DNA from: Bordetella parapertussis
GTDB taxonomy: Bacteria > Pseudomonadota > Gammaproteobacteria > Burkholderiales > SG8-41
Reading direction: 5' to 3'
Assembly (NCBI GenBank): GCA_945906815.1
Contig: CAMDRT010000016.1
Location: 21,574 to 85,573 of the forward strand
DNA: 64,000 bases
How positions within the stretch are numbered: the first letter of the stretch is position 1; every line of letters starts with the position of its first letter. The notes beneath the pieces were generated by a model. The model worked only from the letters and a program-made list of their open reading frames with translations. It made no database searches and had not been told where the DNA came from. Both the position numbers and the translations under genes were made by a program. Shown one piece after another: positions 43,337 through 51,118 of this stretch.

Positions 43337-43639
43337 ATGAGCGACAAAATACGGGTTGCGGTCAGCCAGGACCTTGAAGTGCTGATCCCGCGTTACCTCG
43401 CACGGCGGCGCACGGAAATCGAGGCGTTTCGCACGCAGTTGGCCGCGGCAGATTTCGAAGCGCTGCGCATCGGCGGCCACAGCCTGAAAGGCAGCGGTGG
43501 CGGTTATGGTTTTCACTGGCTCACCACGCTCGGCGGGAAGATCGAGAGCGCGGCCCAGCGCAAAGACACGCCCGCCATCGAAGCTGCACTGGTGGAATAC
43601 GCCGATTACATACAGCGGGTGGAGGTGTTTTATGTCTGA
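43337..43639 (+). CDS. Stand-alone histidine phosphotransfer (Hpt) protein
   Basis: A 100-residue protein made of one Hpt domain. The phosphorylatable histidine is H48 in GGHSLKGSGGGYGF, a close match to the HSLKGS consensus, set in a predicted four-helix bundle. Hpt proteins pass phosphoryl groups between receivers or from a kinase to a regulator. It follows the receiver-kinase fusion by 53 bases and probably shares its transcript. Several receiver proteins lie within 2 kb (42006, 43694, 44627), and I see no canonical Hpt motif in the CheA-like PilL downstream. Confidence 0.9.
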   Translation: MSDKIRVAVSQDLEVLIPRYLARRRTEIEAFRTQLAAADFEALRIGGHSLKGSGGGYGFHWLTTLGGKIESAAQRKDTPAIEAALVEYADYIQRVEVFYV

Positions 43640-43643
43640 GGCC

Positions 43644-43696
43644 TAGTGCCTGTTAACAATTAATTCATCTCACGAATTAATTGTTAACAGGCACTA
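43644..43696. repeat. Perfect 23-base inverted repeat between convergent genes
   Basis: The left arm at 43644-43666 (starting TAGTGCCTGTTAAC) is the exact reverse complement of 43674-43696, with the loop ATCTCAC. It begins 5 bases after the Hpt stop, and its right end contains the stop codon of the convergent regulator gene. It could act as a terminator on both strands, since each arm ends in AT-rich sequence, but the loop-distal T runs are short. A mobile palindromic unit is the alternative. Confidence 0.7.
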
Positions 43697-44404
43697 ACGG
43701 CGCGGGGTGTCGCCGGGGCATAGCGGGTGATACGCCAGTCGATAGCCTTTGTGATACACCGTGGACAGTTCAAAACCGTGTTCGGGCGTGAGCCCGAGTT
43801 TTGCGCGCAGGCGACTGACATGGGTATCGATGGTGCGGGTGACGATGCGGGTGCTGGTATGCCACACATTTTGGAGGAGTTCGTGCCGCGTCAGCAGCCG
43901 GCCGTGATGGCGCAGCAGGTAGACGGCGAGTTGCAATTCGCGGTCGGTGAGAGCCACCGCCGCACCGTGGCTGGTGACGCGATTTTGATCCACGTCGATA
44001 TGCACGCCACCCAGCGTCACCGTTGACTCGGGTCTGGCATTGACGCCCCGGCGCAACAGGGCATGGACACGAGCAACGGTTTCGGATTGCCGCAGGGGTT
44101 TGATTAAATAGTCGTCGGCGCCTTTGTCGAGCGCGGTCACCAGTGATTTTTCCTCGGCGCGAGTGGTGGCAAACATCACCGGCAAGCGGCTGCCGAGCGT
44201 GCCGCGCAACCAATCCAGCACTGCCAGTCCATCGTCGTCCGGGAGCAACCAGTCGATGATCATGAGATCGACATGTTCCCGCGCTATGCCGGAACGAAAA
44301 GCCGTGCCGGTGTTATAGAGCAGGCAGGTCAGACCTGCCTGCGTGAGCCAATGTTGCAATAATTCGGCTTGAGCCTGGTCGTCTTCAAGGATGGCAATGC
44401 GCAT
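43694..44404 (-). CDS. OmpR/PhoB-type response regulator
   Basis: A 236-residue regulator with an N-terminal receiver (acidic ED/D pair in AILEDDQ, phospho-acceptor D51, and K in DDYLIKPLRQ) and a C-terminal winged helix (LTDRELQLAVYLLRHHGRLL, RTIDTHVSRLRAKLGL, YHKGYRLAY). It binds DNA when phosphorylated. No histidine kinase gene is adjacent. ATG 44404 is chosen because MRIAILEDD is the usual start; the upstream reading to 44464 has no similarity. Its stop codon lies inside the palindrome at 43644-43696. Confidence 0.93.
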   Translation of the reverse strand: MRIAILEDDQAQAELLQHWLTQAGLTCLLYNTGTAFRSGIAREHVDLMIIDWLLPDDDGLAVLDWLRGTLGSRLPVMFATTRAEEKSLVTALDKGADDYLIKPLRQSETVARVHALLRRGVNARPESTVTLGGVHIDVDQNRVTSHGAAVALTDRELQLAVYLLRHHGRLLTRHELLQNVWHTSTRIVTRTIDTHVSRLRAKLGLTPEHGFELSTVYHKGYRLAYHPLCPGDTPRR

Positions 44405-44626
44405 GGGAAGGGCGGGTCGAAGGCCGGGTCGCTCGATCATCGCACAGGCGCGTAATTCCGGCAAAAGCGAGCGGGAAACGCCGCTGCCACGGGGATTAAA
44501 ACGGGGAGCCTGAAATTTTTACCATCGCGCCCCGTAGCGCGATAACATAAGCGCAGCCTTGCACATGCCCTGCCGGGTCGTGCTGTTGGAACGCGAAATT
44601 TTACCGGCCGCTGCGGTCTTGAAACT

Positions 44627-45025
44627 ATGAGCGAAGAATTAAGTCTTGCGGGCGTCAAGGTGATGGTGATTGATGACAGCAACACCGTACGCCGCAGCGC
44701 GGAAATTTTTTTAACGCAGGCCGGCTGCGAGGTGGTACTGGCTGAAGACGGTTTTGATGCGCTGTCTAAAATTGTTGAGCATGCGCCTGACATTATCTTC
44801 TGCGACATCATGATGCCGCGTCTGGACGGCTATCAGACCTGTGCGCTGTTGCGGCAAAACGAAATCTGGCGCCATGTGCCGTTTGTCATGCTGTCGAGCA
44901 AAGACGGCCTGTTTGAGCGCGCGCGCGGCGCGATGGCCGGCACCAGCGCATATCTGATCAAGCCCTTCACGCGCCAGGGTCTGTTGCAGGCGGTGTATAC
45001 GCATCGCCTGCAACGAAGCGCCTGA
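44627..45025 (+). CDS. pilG: Twitching motility response regulator PilG
   Basis: A 132-residue CheY-like single-domain regulator. The sequences GVKVMVIDDSNTVRRSAE, IMMPRLDGYQTCALLRQNE and MLSSKDGLFERARG are specific to PilG; phospho-acceptor D60 lies in FCDIMMP and the lysine in YLIKPF. In the Pil-Chp system PilG promotes type IV pilus extension and cAMP signalling. It is first of the block pilG-pilI-pilJ-pilL; no pilH follows, as it would in Pseudomonas. It is divergent from the OmpR-type gene. Confidence 0.93.
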   Translation: MSEELSLAGVKVMVIDDSNTVRRSAEIFLTQAGCEVVLAEDGFDALSKIVEHAPDIIFCDIMMPRLDGYQTCALLRQNEIWRHVPFVMLSSKDGLFERARGAMAGTSAYLIKPFTRQGLLQAVYTHRLQRSA

Positions 45026-45114
45026 TGCCTCACTGAATGGCTCACCAAACGCACGCTGCATGCCTGGGGATAGCTGACGAATGCCGATTAAAAACCTAGC
45101 ACTGCCCGATTGAC

Positions 45115-45642
45115 ATGGCACGCAGCGCCCGACGCCGTGAATTTCAGGAAAACCTCGCGCGCCGGCTTGCCCATGCTGTGGCCCACGATACGCTACCTTC
45201 ACGGTTGGCGTTTGAGAGCGGTGAACTGCTGTGGCTGCTGCCTTTACCCGATGCCGGCGAGGTGATGCCGGTGCCGTGGCCATGTAGGGTGCCGCTGACC
45301 CGACGCTGGTACCGGGGTCTGGTCAATGTGCGCGGCACGCTGCATGGCATGGTGGATTTGGCGGATTTCTGTGGTTACGGCGTGACGCCGTGCGACGCGC
45401 AAAGCGCGCTGTTGCTGTGTGGATCGCGCCACGGGGTGAATGCCGGTCTGTTGGTGCGCCGCGTGCTCGGCTTGCGCAATACGCAGGCGTTCCGCACCGT
45501 GGCCGGCGCGCGTCCCGAGCCGCCGTGGGTATCCGCTGTCGTCGCGGATCATGAGGGTCGCCAATACCGGGAAATCAGCGTAGCGGCCTTGGTGCGAGAC
45601 CCCGCATTCATCGATATAGCGGTGGCAACCGCGACGGGATGA
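45115..45642 (+). CDS. pilI: CheW-like adaptor PilI
   Basis: A 175-residue CheW-domain protein. WYRGLVNVRGTLHGMVDLAD is the characteristic beta-strand stretch with the central arginine and glycine, and the N-terminus is a basic helix. It should couple the receptor PilJ to the kinase PilL. It stands between pilG and pilJ, where pilI is expected. ATG 45115 is the first good start; no strong Shine-Dalgarno sequence is visible. Confidence 0.88.
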   Translation: MARSARRREFQENLARRLAHAVAHDTLPSRLAFESGELLWLLPLPDAGEVMPVPWPCRVPLTRRWYRGLVNVRGTLHGMVDLADFCGYGVTPCDAQSALLLCGSRHGVNAGLLVRRVLGLRNTQAFRTVAGARPEPPWVSAVVADHEGRQYREISVAALVRDPAFIDIAVATATG

Positions 45643-45738
45643 ACTACGCCGGATGCCACAGCTTGCCCGCCTTGAGCGGATTGCAGAAATCAGCGCGAAC
45701 GGGACATCCAGGAAATTGACGCGGTACGGAGAATAACC

Positions 45739-47772
45739 ATGAACGCTCTACAGGGTACAGGACTTGCGGCAGGTTCACCACGCACACGCACGCATGCCGT
45801 GCGCGCAGCGCAACGCGGTGTGGCGGATTTGCATATACTGATCCTGCTGGGCGTGATATTTCTGCTGCCGGTGGCAGTGAGCACCTGGTTTTTGCTGCAA
45901 CAGCAGCGTGAGGAAATTGCGTTGGCGGAACGCGAGCTGGTCGGCGCGCAATACGCTGGCGCCCTGCGCGCACTGGAGCACAGCAGCGGACGCTATCGGG
46001 CCGCGGCGCGTGCCGGCACCGCGGCCAAGCTGGCGGCCGAGGTCAACGGCCGCGTGAGCGCGGTGGAAGCCCTGGAGACGCGTCACAGCGCGCTGCTGCA
46101 TTCCGCTGCCGGTTGGGGGCGCGTCAAGGCGGCGTGGGCGCGCATTGAAGCGGGCGCTGAGAAAATGGATGCCCGTGATGGCTATCGCGCGCTCGACGCC
46201 GCGCTCACTGTGCACTTGGCGGATGTGGTGGCGCGTTCCCATCTGCTGCTGGATCCGCAGATTGAAGCCAACAGCCTCGCGCGCCTGATGACGGTGGAGG
46301 TGCCCGCGCTGGCGGCGGCCAGCGCGCAAGTGCGCGATGCAGTGGACATGCAGGCACCGAGCGAAATAGGGCAGCAACTGCTGCAACGCAGCGCCGCGAT
46401 ACGGCTGGCGTTCGACACTCTGTTTGAGGCGAGTGCTGCTGTGCGCACTGCACTGCACTCGCCTGCCGCCGCTGCGCTGAATAGCGCCCTCGAGCTTAAT
46501 GCACTGTTGCGCGCGAGCACGCCAGCCGCGGTTGCCGATGCGCAGGCGGCCGCCAACCGCGCACTGACAGCGATCGAAACGCTGAGCCTAGCCCTGGCTG
46601 TCGAGCACCGTAAAGTGATCGAAGCGCGGCTCCAGGTGCTCAAGGATTTTCAGTGGCACATGCTGGGGTTGATCGCAATGTGTGTCAGCGGCGCGCTGCT
46701 GGGATTTATTTTGCTTGGCCGTGTATGGCTGACCACCACCCGCGCGCGTGAGGTTGCAGCGCGGCGCGATGCCGACGAGAACCAGCGTAACCAGGCGGCC
46801 CTGTTGCGCTTAATGAACGAAATGGATGTGCTCATCGCCGGCGACTTGAGCGCCAAGGCAACGGTGTCTGAAGACATCACCGGCGCGATTGCGGACTCGG
46901 TGAACCTGACGGTGGGTGAATTACGCAACCTGGTAGCTGGCGTCAATGCAACGGCGGATCAGGTGACTACCGGCGCAGCGGACGCGAGCGTGGTGTCACA
47001 GCGCCTGCTGAGCAGCGCCAGCCATCAGGGCGAAGAACTGCGCAAGGCCGGCGATACGGTAGAGCGGATGACGCAATCCATCGGCGAGGTGTCAAAAAGT
47101 GCTGCCCACGCCGCCGCAGTGGCGCGTTTATCCCTGGTCACCGCTGCGCGTGGTTCGCAGGCGCTGCAAAATTCCCTCAAGGCTATGCACCAGATGCATG
47201 CTCGGATGCAGGAGACGTCCCAGCGCATCCAACGTGTGGGCGCATCGTCGCAGGAGATAGGCGAGATCGCTGAACGCATAGCGGACATGAGCGAGCAGGC
47301 CAACCTGCTGGCATTGAACGCCGCGATTCAGGCGGCGACAGCGGGCGCGGCCGGCCGCGGATTCGCGGTGGTGGCGGAAGAGGTGCAGCGCCTGGGGGAA
47401 CGAGCGAGCGTAGCGACCCAGCACATCGGCGCCATCGTCAAGGCCATTCAGGCCGAAGCGCAGGACGCGGTGGCAGCGATGGAGAAAATTACGCAGGGTG
47501 CGGTAGAAGGCGTGCAGTTGTCGGATAGCGCAGGCGGCGCGCTGTCGGAGATCGACACCGTGACCCAGGAACTGGCCGGGCTTATGCAGAACATTGCGCT
47601 GAGTAGCGAGAGGCAGGTGGATAGTGCGCGCGAGGTCGCCAACAGCATGCACAATGCGCTGACGCTAAGCAGCGAGGCGACTCAGGGCACTCATGAAACT
47701 ACCGCCACGATGCAACAACTGGCGCTGCGTGCGTGCCAGCTCAAAGCGTCGGTAGCACGCTTCAAGGCATGA
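45739..47772 (+). CDS. pilJ: Methyl-accepting chemotaxis protein PilJ
   Basis: A 677-residue receptor. A first membrane segment (about 31-52, LHILILLGVIFLLPVAVSTW) and a second (about 307-330, HMLGLIAMCVSGALLGFILL) flank a helical periplasmic region; a HAMP-like stretch and a long signalling coil follow. The hairpin tip is EQANLLALNAAIQAATAGAA followed by GRGFAVVAEEVQRL. The order after pilI and before the CheA-like gene identifies it as the pilus surface-sensing receptor. AGGAAATT lies well upstream, and GGAG (45729-45732) serves as ribosome site. Confidence 0.92.
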   Translation: MNALQGTGLAAGSPRTRTHAVRAAQRGVADLHILILLGVIFLLPVAVSTWFLLQQQREEIALAERELVGAQYAGALRALEHSSGRYRAAARAGTAAKLAAEVNGRVSAVEALETRHSALLHSAAGWGRVKAAWARIEAGAEKMDARDGYRALDAALTVHLADVVARSHLLLDPQIEANSLARLMTVEVPALAAASAQVRDAVDMQAPSEIGQQLLQRSAAIRLAFDTLFEASAAVRTALHSPAAAALNSALELNALLRASTPAAVADAQAAANRALTAIETLSLALAVEHRKVIEARLQVLKDFQWHMLGLIAMCVSGALLGFILLGRVWLTTTRAREVAARRDADENQRNQAALLRLMNEMDVLIAGDLSAKATVSEDITGAIADSVNLTVGELRNLVAGVNATADQVTTGAADASVVSQRLLSSASHQGEELRKAGDTVERMTQSIGEVSKSAAHAAAVARLSLVTAARGSQALQNSLKAMHQMHARMQETSQRIQRVGASSQEIGEIAERIADMSEQANLLALNAAIQAATAGAAGRGFAVVAEEVQRLGERASVATQHIGAIVKAIQAEAQDAVAAMEKITQGAVEGVQLSDSAGGALSEIDTVTQELAGLMQNIALSSERQVDSAREVANSMHNALTLSSEATQGTHETTATMQQLALRACQLKASVARFKA

Positions 47773-47797
47773 GGTGATGGCTAATAATTATAAATAA

Positions 47798-47810
47798 AAA
47801 CAATGGGTTA
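47798..47810 (+). promoter_or_regulatory. IHF-like motif AAACAATGGGTTA at the pilL start
   Basis: The last base of the motif is the A of the pilL start codon. An A-rich run precedes it. An identical 13-mer lies just after pilL (51026-51038), so the gene is bracketed by two copies. No usual ribosome-binding site is seen here other than GGG within the motif. Confidence 0.5.
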
Positions 47811-50800
47811 TGATTAATTCTGTCTCTCCTTCGATGGTCCAGTCGCTGGCGGCAGTGCGCTTCGCGGTAGGCGCTGCATTAAGTGCCGCAGCGCAGGCGC
47901 TGGCCAGCGGTGGTGATGCAGCCACAGGCAACGCGCAACGCGAGTGGCGCTTGGCGCATGCCGCGATGCAAATAGTGAATCATCGCGCGCTGTTGCAGTT
48001 CAGCACGGAATTGGGCGCGCTGATTGCGGCAACGGGTATTGATGCACCCGCCCAGGCTGCCGCGTTTAGCGCCGGTGCCGCCGCGTTGACGGTTTTTGTG
48101 GAGACGCTAAGCACCAGCGGACGCGCGCATGTGATGCGTTTGTGGCCGGCCTATGCAGAGTTGCAGCGTGTGCGTGGCATTGCCGAACCCCATCAGGGCG
48201 AACTGTTTTTTCCCGCTGTGAATCTGCATCCGGGTGAGCGCGCTGAAGCCACTGTGCTCAGTGCCAACGCATTGCGTAGTGTGCGCCGCGAGTTGGAAGC
48301 GGGACTGTTGCAGTGGCTACGCAACGATGACATGGCCGGGATCCATCAAATCGCGGGCGCCGTCAGGCGCGTCGAAGAGGCGCAACGCAGTGGCAGCGCG
48401 CGGCGCCTGTGGTGGATCGCCAGCGGCGTGCTGGAGGCCGTGCAGCAGGGCGGGCTGAGCGCGGATCTGCAGCTGCGCCATTGGTTGACGCAACTTGATT
48501 TGCAGTTGGGGCGATTGGTGCAGGGTGCGCCGGATGTGCCCGATGCGCCGGAGGCCCTGTTGCGCGAGTCCTTGTATCTGGCAGCACGGGCGCAGCCGCA
48601 AGTGGAGATGCAGATGCTGCATGCGGTGCGGCGGCTGTACCGCCTGGATGGCGCGCTGGACGTCGCAGCGGAGGATGCAGCGGCCGCTGCTACAAGCTGC
48701 GCCGAAACCGTTGCCGCGGCGCGGCGCGACGCCGTAAGCTTGCAAGCGCTGTGGAGTGCTTGCGCGCAGGGCAGCGGTGTCCTCGCGGAGTTTGAGCAGC
48801 GCGTGCGCGCGCTTGCCGACACCTGTGTAGCCTTGGCGCAACCCGCGCTTACCGCACTGATTGCGCAGTTGGCTGAACATGCCCACGCCCTCGCGCAGCC
48901 CGGCCCAGAGGTCTGCGCGTTATCAGAGGCGGCTGCGCTGGAAGGCGCCTGCGCTCTGCTGATGATCGAAAGCGCGCTGGCGGATCACACGCCTGCTGCA
49001 CAAGAGTCCGCAGGAAATTTTACCCTGAGCGCCGGCTTCGCGGAAAAGTTTACCCTGAGCGCCGGCTTCGCGGCGCGTGCGCACCATATGGCGGCGCGGC
49101 TGAAGCTGAGCGTGCTGGCGCCACAGGCGCTAGGTGAGGTGCCGCCCGCGCAGTTGCTGGATGAAGCCGCGCAGCCGGTGCAAGCGGCGGCGCTGCGTGG
49201 TCTGGCGCATGCCGAGATCACGCGCAACTTTGCCGCTATAGAACGTACACTCAACCGCGGGTTGCGCGAGCCTGCTGACCTGCAACAGATCGCCGTAATC
49301 GACCAGTCCCTGCGGCAGGCTGGCGGTGTGTTGAGCTTACTGGGGCACACCGCTGCCGCGGCACTGACGGCACAATGCCGTGCCGATGTAGCGCGTTATG
49401 CGCACGGCGCGCGCGCTGATGAAACGCAACAGCGCGCGCTCACCGCGCGGCTGGCGGCGCTGTCTGCCTTTGTGGTGGTAGCACAACACGGTCCGGCGCA
49501 ACTGGCGGAACCTTTGACGGGTGTGACGCCTGTGCTTGTGCCGGCCACGGCGCCTGCAGCATTGCCGCTTGAAGTTGTTGTGGATACCACGAGCGCAACC
49601 CTCGCGGAGTCGCCGCTGGCGGATGCCGCAGGTGCGGCAGGTGGTGTAGGCGCTGCAGGCGCTGCAGAAACAGCGCGGCCGTTGCTACGCGTGCGCACCG
49701 ATCTGATCGAGCGCATCGCCAAGCAGGCGGGCGAGATGCGTATTGCGGGTGCCCGTGCGTCCGCGGAATTGCGTAGTGCACGCGCTACGCTGCACGATTT
49801 CAGCGACACCATCGGCCGTCAGCGCGCGCAGTGGTGCGCACTCGAAATGCAGGCTGAAACGCAGATGCCATCGCGCTTAACGCGCCAGATGGTCGAGAGT
49901 GTCAACGACTTGGCCACGGTGCAGCACAGTCTGGCGCGCGCGCTCGACGAAGGTGAAAAAGCGCTGGCCTCGCAGGCGCAGATGGCACGCGATGTGCAGC
50001 GGGATTTGATGGCGATCCGTATGGCGCCGTTTGCGAGCATCTCCGGCCGCCTGTTGCGGGTGGTACGGCTGTCAGCGCAGGAAAACAGCAAGCGTGTCGA
50101 GCTCGACATCAGTGGCGGGAGCGTTGAAGTCGAGCACAGTGTGCTTGAGCGTATCGTTGCGCCGATTGAACACCTGCTGCGCAATGCAGTGGTGCATGGC
50201 ATAGAAGCACTGCCGGAGCGCCTCGCGGCGGGCAAGCCGCCAGTGGCTGTGTTGCGCATAGCGGTGCGTCAGGAGGGCAACGCAGTGGTGTTGACGCTGG
50301 CCGACGATGGCGCCGGCCTGAATCTCGCGCGTATACGCGAACTAGCCATCGCTCTGGGATGGATGCGCGAGAACGAGCAGCTGAGCGATCAGCAGATCGG
50401 CCATTTTATTTTTCGCTCAGGCTTGAGCACTGCCCACGCCGTTACCGCGGATGGCGAGCGCGGCATCGGCATGGCTGAGGTGATGAGCGAGATTAGCGCG
50501 CTCGGCGGGCGTGTCGGCACCACTACCCTGCCTGGCAAAGGCACCACCTTCAGCGTGCATCTGCCGCTCACCTGGTCGCTGCTGCAAGCCGTGGTGATGC
50601 GTGTGGGCGGCAACGCCTTTGCCGTGCCGACGATGATGGTGGAACAGGTGCAGCGCTTGAAGGCCGAGGTGCTGGGTGCAGCGCATGCCGCCGGCGTGAT
50701 CGAATGGCAAAACGCGCGTTACGCATTTCATCATCTGAGCGTATTGCTCGATAGGGATGAGAGCACGGCGGCGCAAGCCGCACCCGACGGCTGGGTGCTA

Positions 50801-51019
50801 CTGTTGCGCAGTGGTGCCGAGCGGGCCGCGATACAAGTCGATGCCCTGGCCGGCAGGCAGGCGCTTGTGATCCAAAACCTCGGACCGCAACTGGCGCGCG
50901 TGCCCGGCGTAAGCGGCGCCGCGCTATTGGATGGCGGCGAGACCGTGCTGGTTTTGAATCCGCTGCTGCTGTCGCAGCGCCATAGTGCACAACTGGTGCG
51001 ACGGAAAGTGGTGGTTTAG
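47810..51019 (+). CDS. pilL: CheA-like kinase PilL/ChpA, apparently without a canonical Hpt domain
   Basis: A 1069-residue protein. The N-terminal 300 residues resemble the helical ChpA N-terminus (RAHVMRLWPAYAELQRVRG, RRLWWIASGVLEAV). From about residue 625 there is a CheA dimerisation domain (LRVRTDLIERIAKQAGEMRI), a GHKL ATPase with N box EHLLRNAVVHGIEAL, LADDGAGLNL and GERGIGMAEVMSEISALGG, and a C-terminal CheW-like domain. I find no HxxKG phosphorylation motif and no C-terminal receiver; family members usually have both. A 30-base tandem repeat near residue 405 duplicates FTLSAGFAEK. Confidence 0.88.
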   Translation: MINSVSPSMVQSLAAVRFAVGAALSAAAQALASGGDAATGNAQREWRLAHAAMQIVNHRALLQFSTELGALIAATGIDAPAQAAAFSAGAAALTVFVETLSTSGRAHVMRLWPAYAELQRVRGIAEPHQGELFFPAVNLHPGERAEATVLSANALRSVRRELEAGLLQWLRNDDMAGIHQIAGAVRRVEEAQRSGSARRLWWIASGVLEAVQQGGLSADLQLRHWLTQLDLQLGRLVQGAPDVPDAPEALLRESLYLAARAQPQVEMQMLHAVRRLYRLDGALDVAAEDAAAAATSCAETVAAARRDAVSLQALWSACAQGSGVLAEFEQRVRALADTCVALAQPALTALIAQLAEHAHALAQPGPEVCALSEAAALEGACALLMIESALADHTPAAQESAGNFTLSAGFAEKFTLSAGFAARAHHMAARLKLSVLAPQALGEVPPAQLLDEAAQPVQAAALRGLAHAEITRNFAAIERTLNRGLREPADLQQIAVIDQSLRQAGGVLSLLGHTAAAALTAQCRADVARYAHGARADETQQRALTARLAALSAFVVVAQHGPAQLAEPLTGVTPVLVPATAPAALPLEVVVDTTSATLAESPLADAAGAAGGVGAAGAAETARPLLRVRTDLIERIAKQAGEMRIAGARASAELRSARATLHDFSDTIGRQRAQWCALEMQAETQMPSRLTRQMVESVNDLATVQHSLARALDEGEKALASQAQMARDVQRDLMAIRMAPFASISGRLLRVVRLSAQENSKRVELDISGGSVEVEHSVLERIVAPIEHLLRNAVVHGIEALPERLAAGKPPVAVLRIAVRQEGNAVVLTLADDGAGLNLARIRELAIALGWMRENEQLSDQQIGHFIFRSGLSTAHAVTADGERGIGMAEVMSEISALGGRVGTTTLPGKGTTFSVHLPLTWSLLQAVVMRVGGNAFAVPTMMVEQVQRLKAEVLGAAHAAGVIEWQNARYAFHHLSVLLDRDESTAAQAAPDGWVLLLRSGAERAAIQVDALAGRQALVIQNLGPQLARVPGVSGAALLDGGETVLVLNPLLLSQRHSAQLVRRKVVV
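49020..49074 (+). repeat. 30-base tandem duplication inside pilL
   Basis: The 25 bases at 49020-49044 recur exactly at 49050-49074 with a period of 30, giving two copies of FTLSAGFA in the protein. The reading frame is kept. It lies in the variable linker between the N-terminal and kinase regions. Confidence 0.85.
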
Positions 51020-51025
51020 TTTTAA

Positions 51026-51038
51026 AAACAATGGGTTA
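51026..51038 (+). promoter_or_regulatory. IHF-like motif AAACAATGGGTTA
   Basis: The same 13-mer as at 47798, with a TTTAAAA flank. It lies 7 bases after the pilL stop and 20 bases before the -35 of the clpB heat-shock promoter. Confidence 0.5.
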
Positions 51039-51057
51039 TGTGAATTATCCGCTGCGC

Positions 51058-51085
51058 CTTGAATCCCCGCATGCGGTCCCCATCT
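51058..51085 (+). promoter_or_regulatory. Sigma32 (RpoH) heat-shock promoter of clpB
   Basis: CTTGAAT (51058-51064) and CCCCATCT (51078-51085) are separated by 13 bases, closely matching the RpoH consensus CTTGAAA-N13-15-CCCCATNT. It ends 33 bases before the clpB ATG. Confidence 0.85.
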
Positions 51086-51118
51086 TTGCAGGCATAGAGA
51101 CACACAGGGCAGGACGCT

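Noticed and set aside
44465..44626. Sigma54 or other special promoter between the OmpR-type gene and pilG
   Set aside because: No TGGC-N8-TTGCA pattern or good sigma70 pair could be supported.
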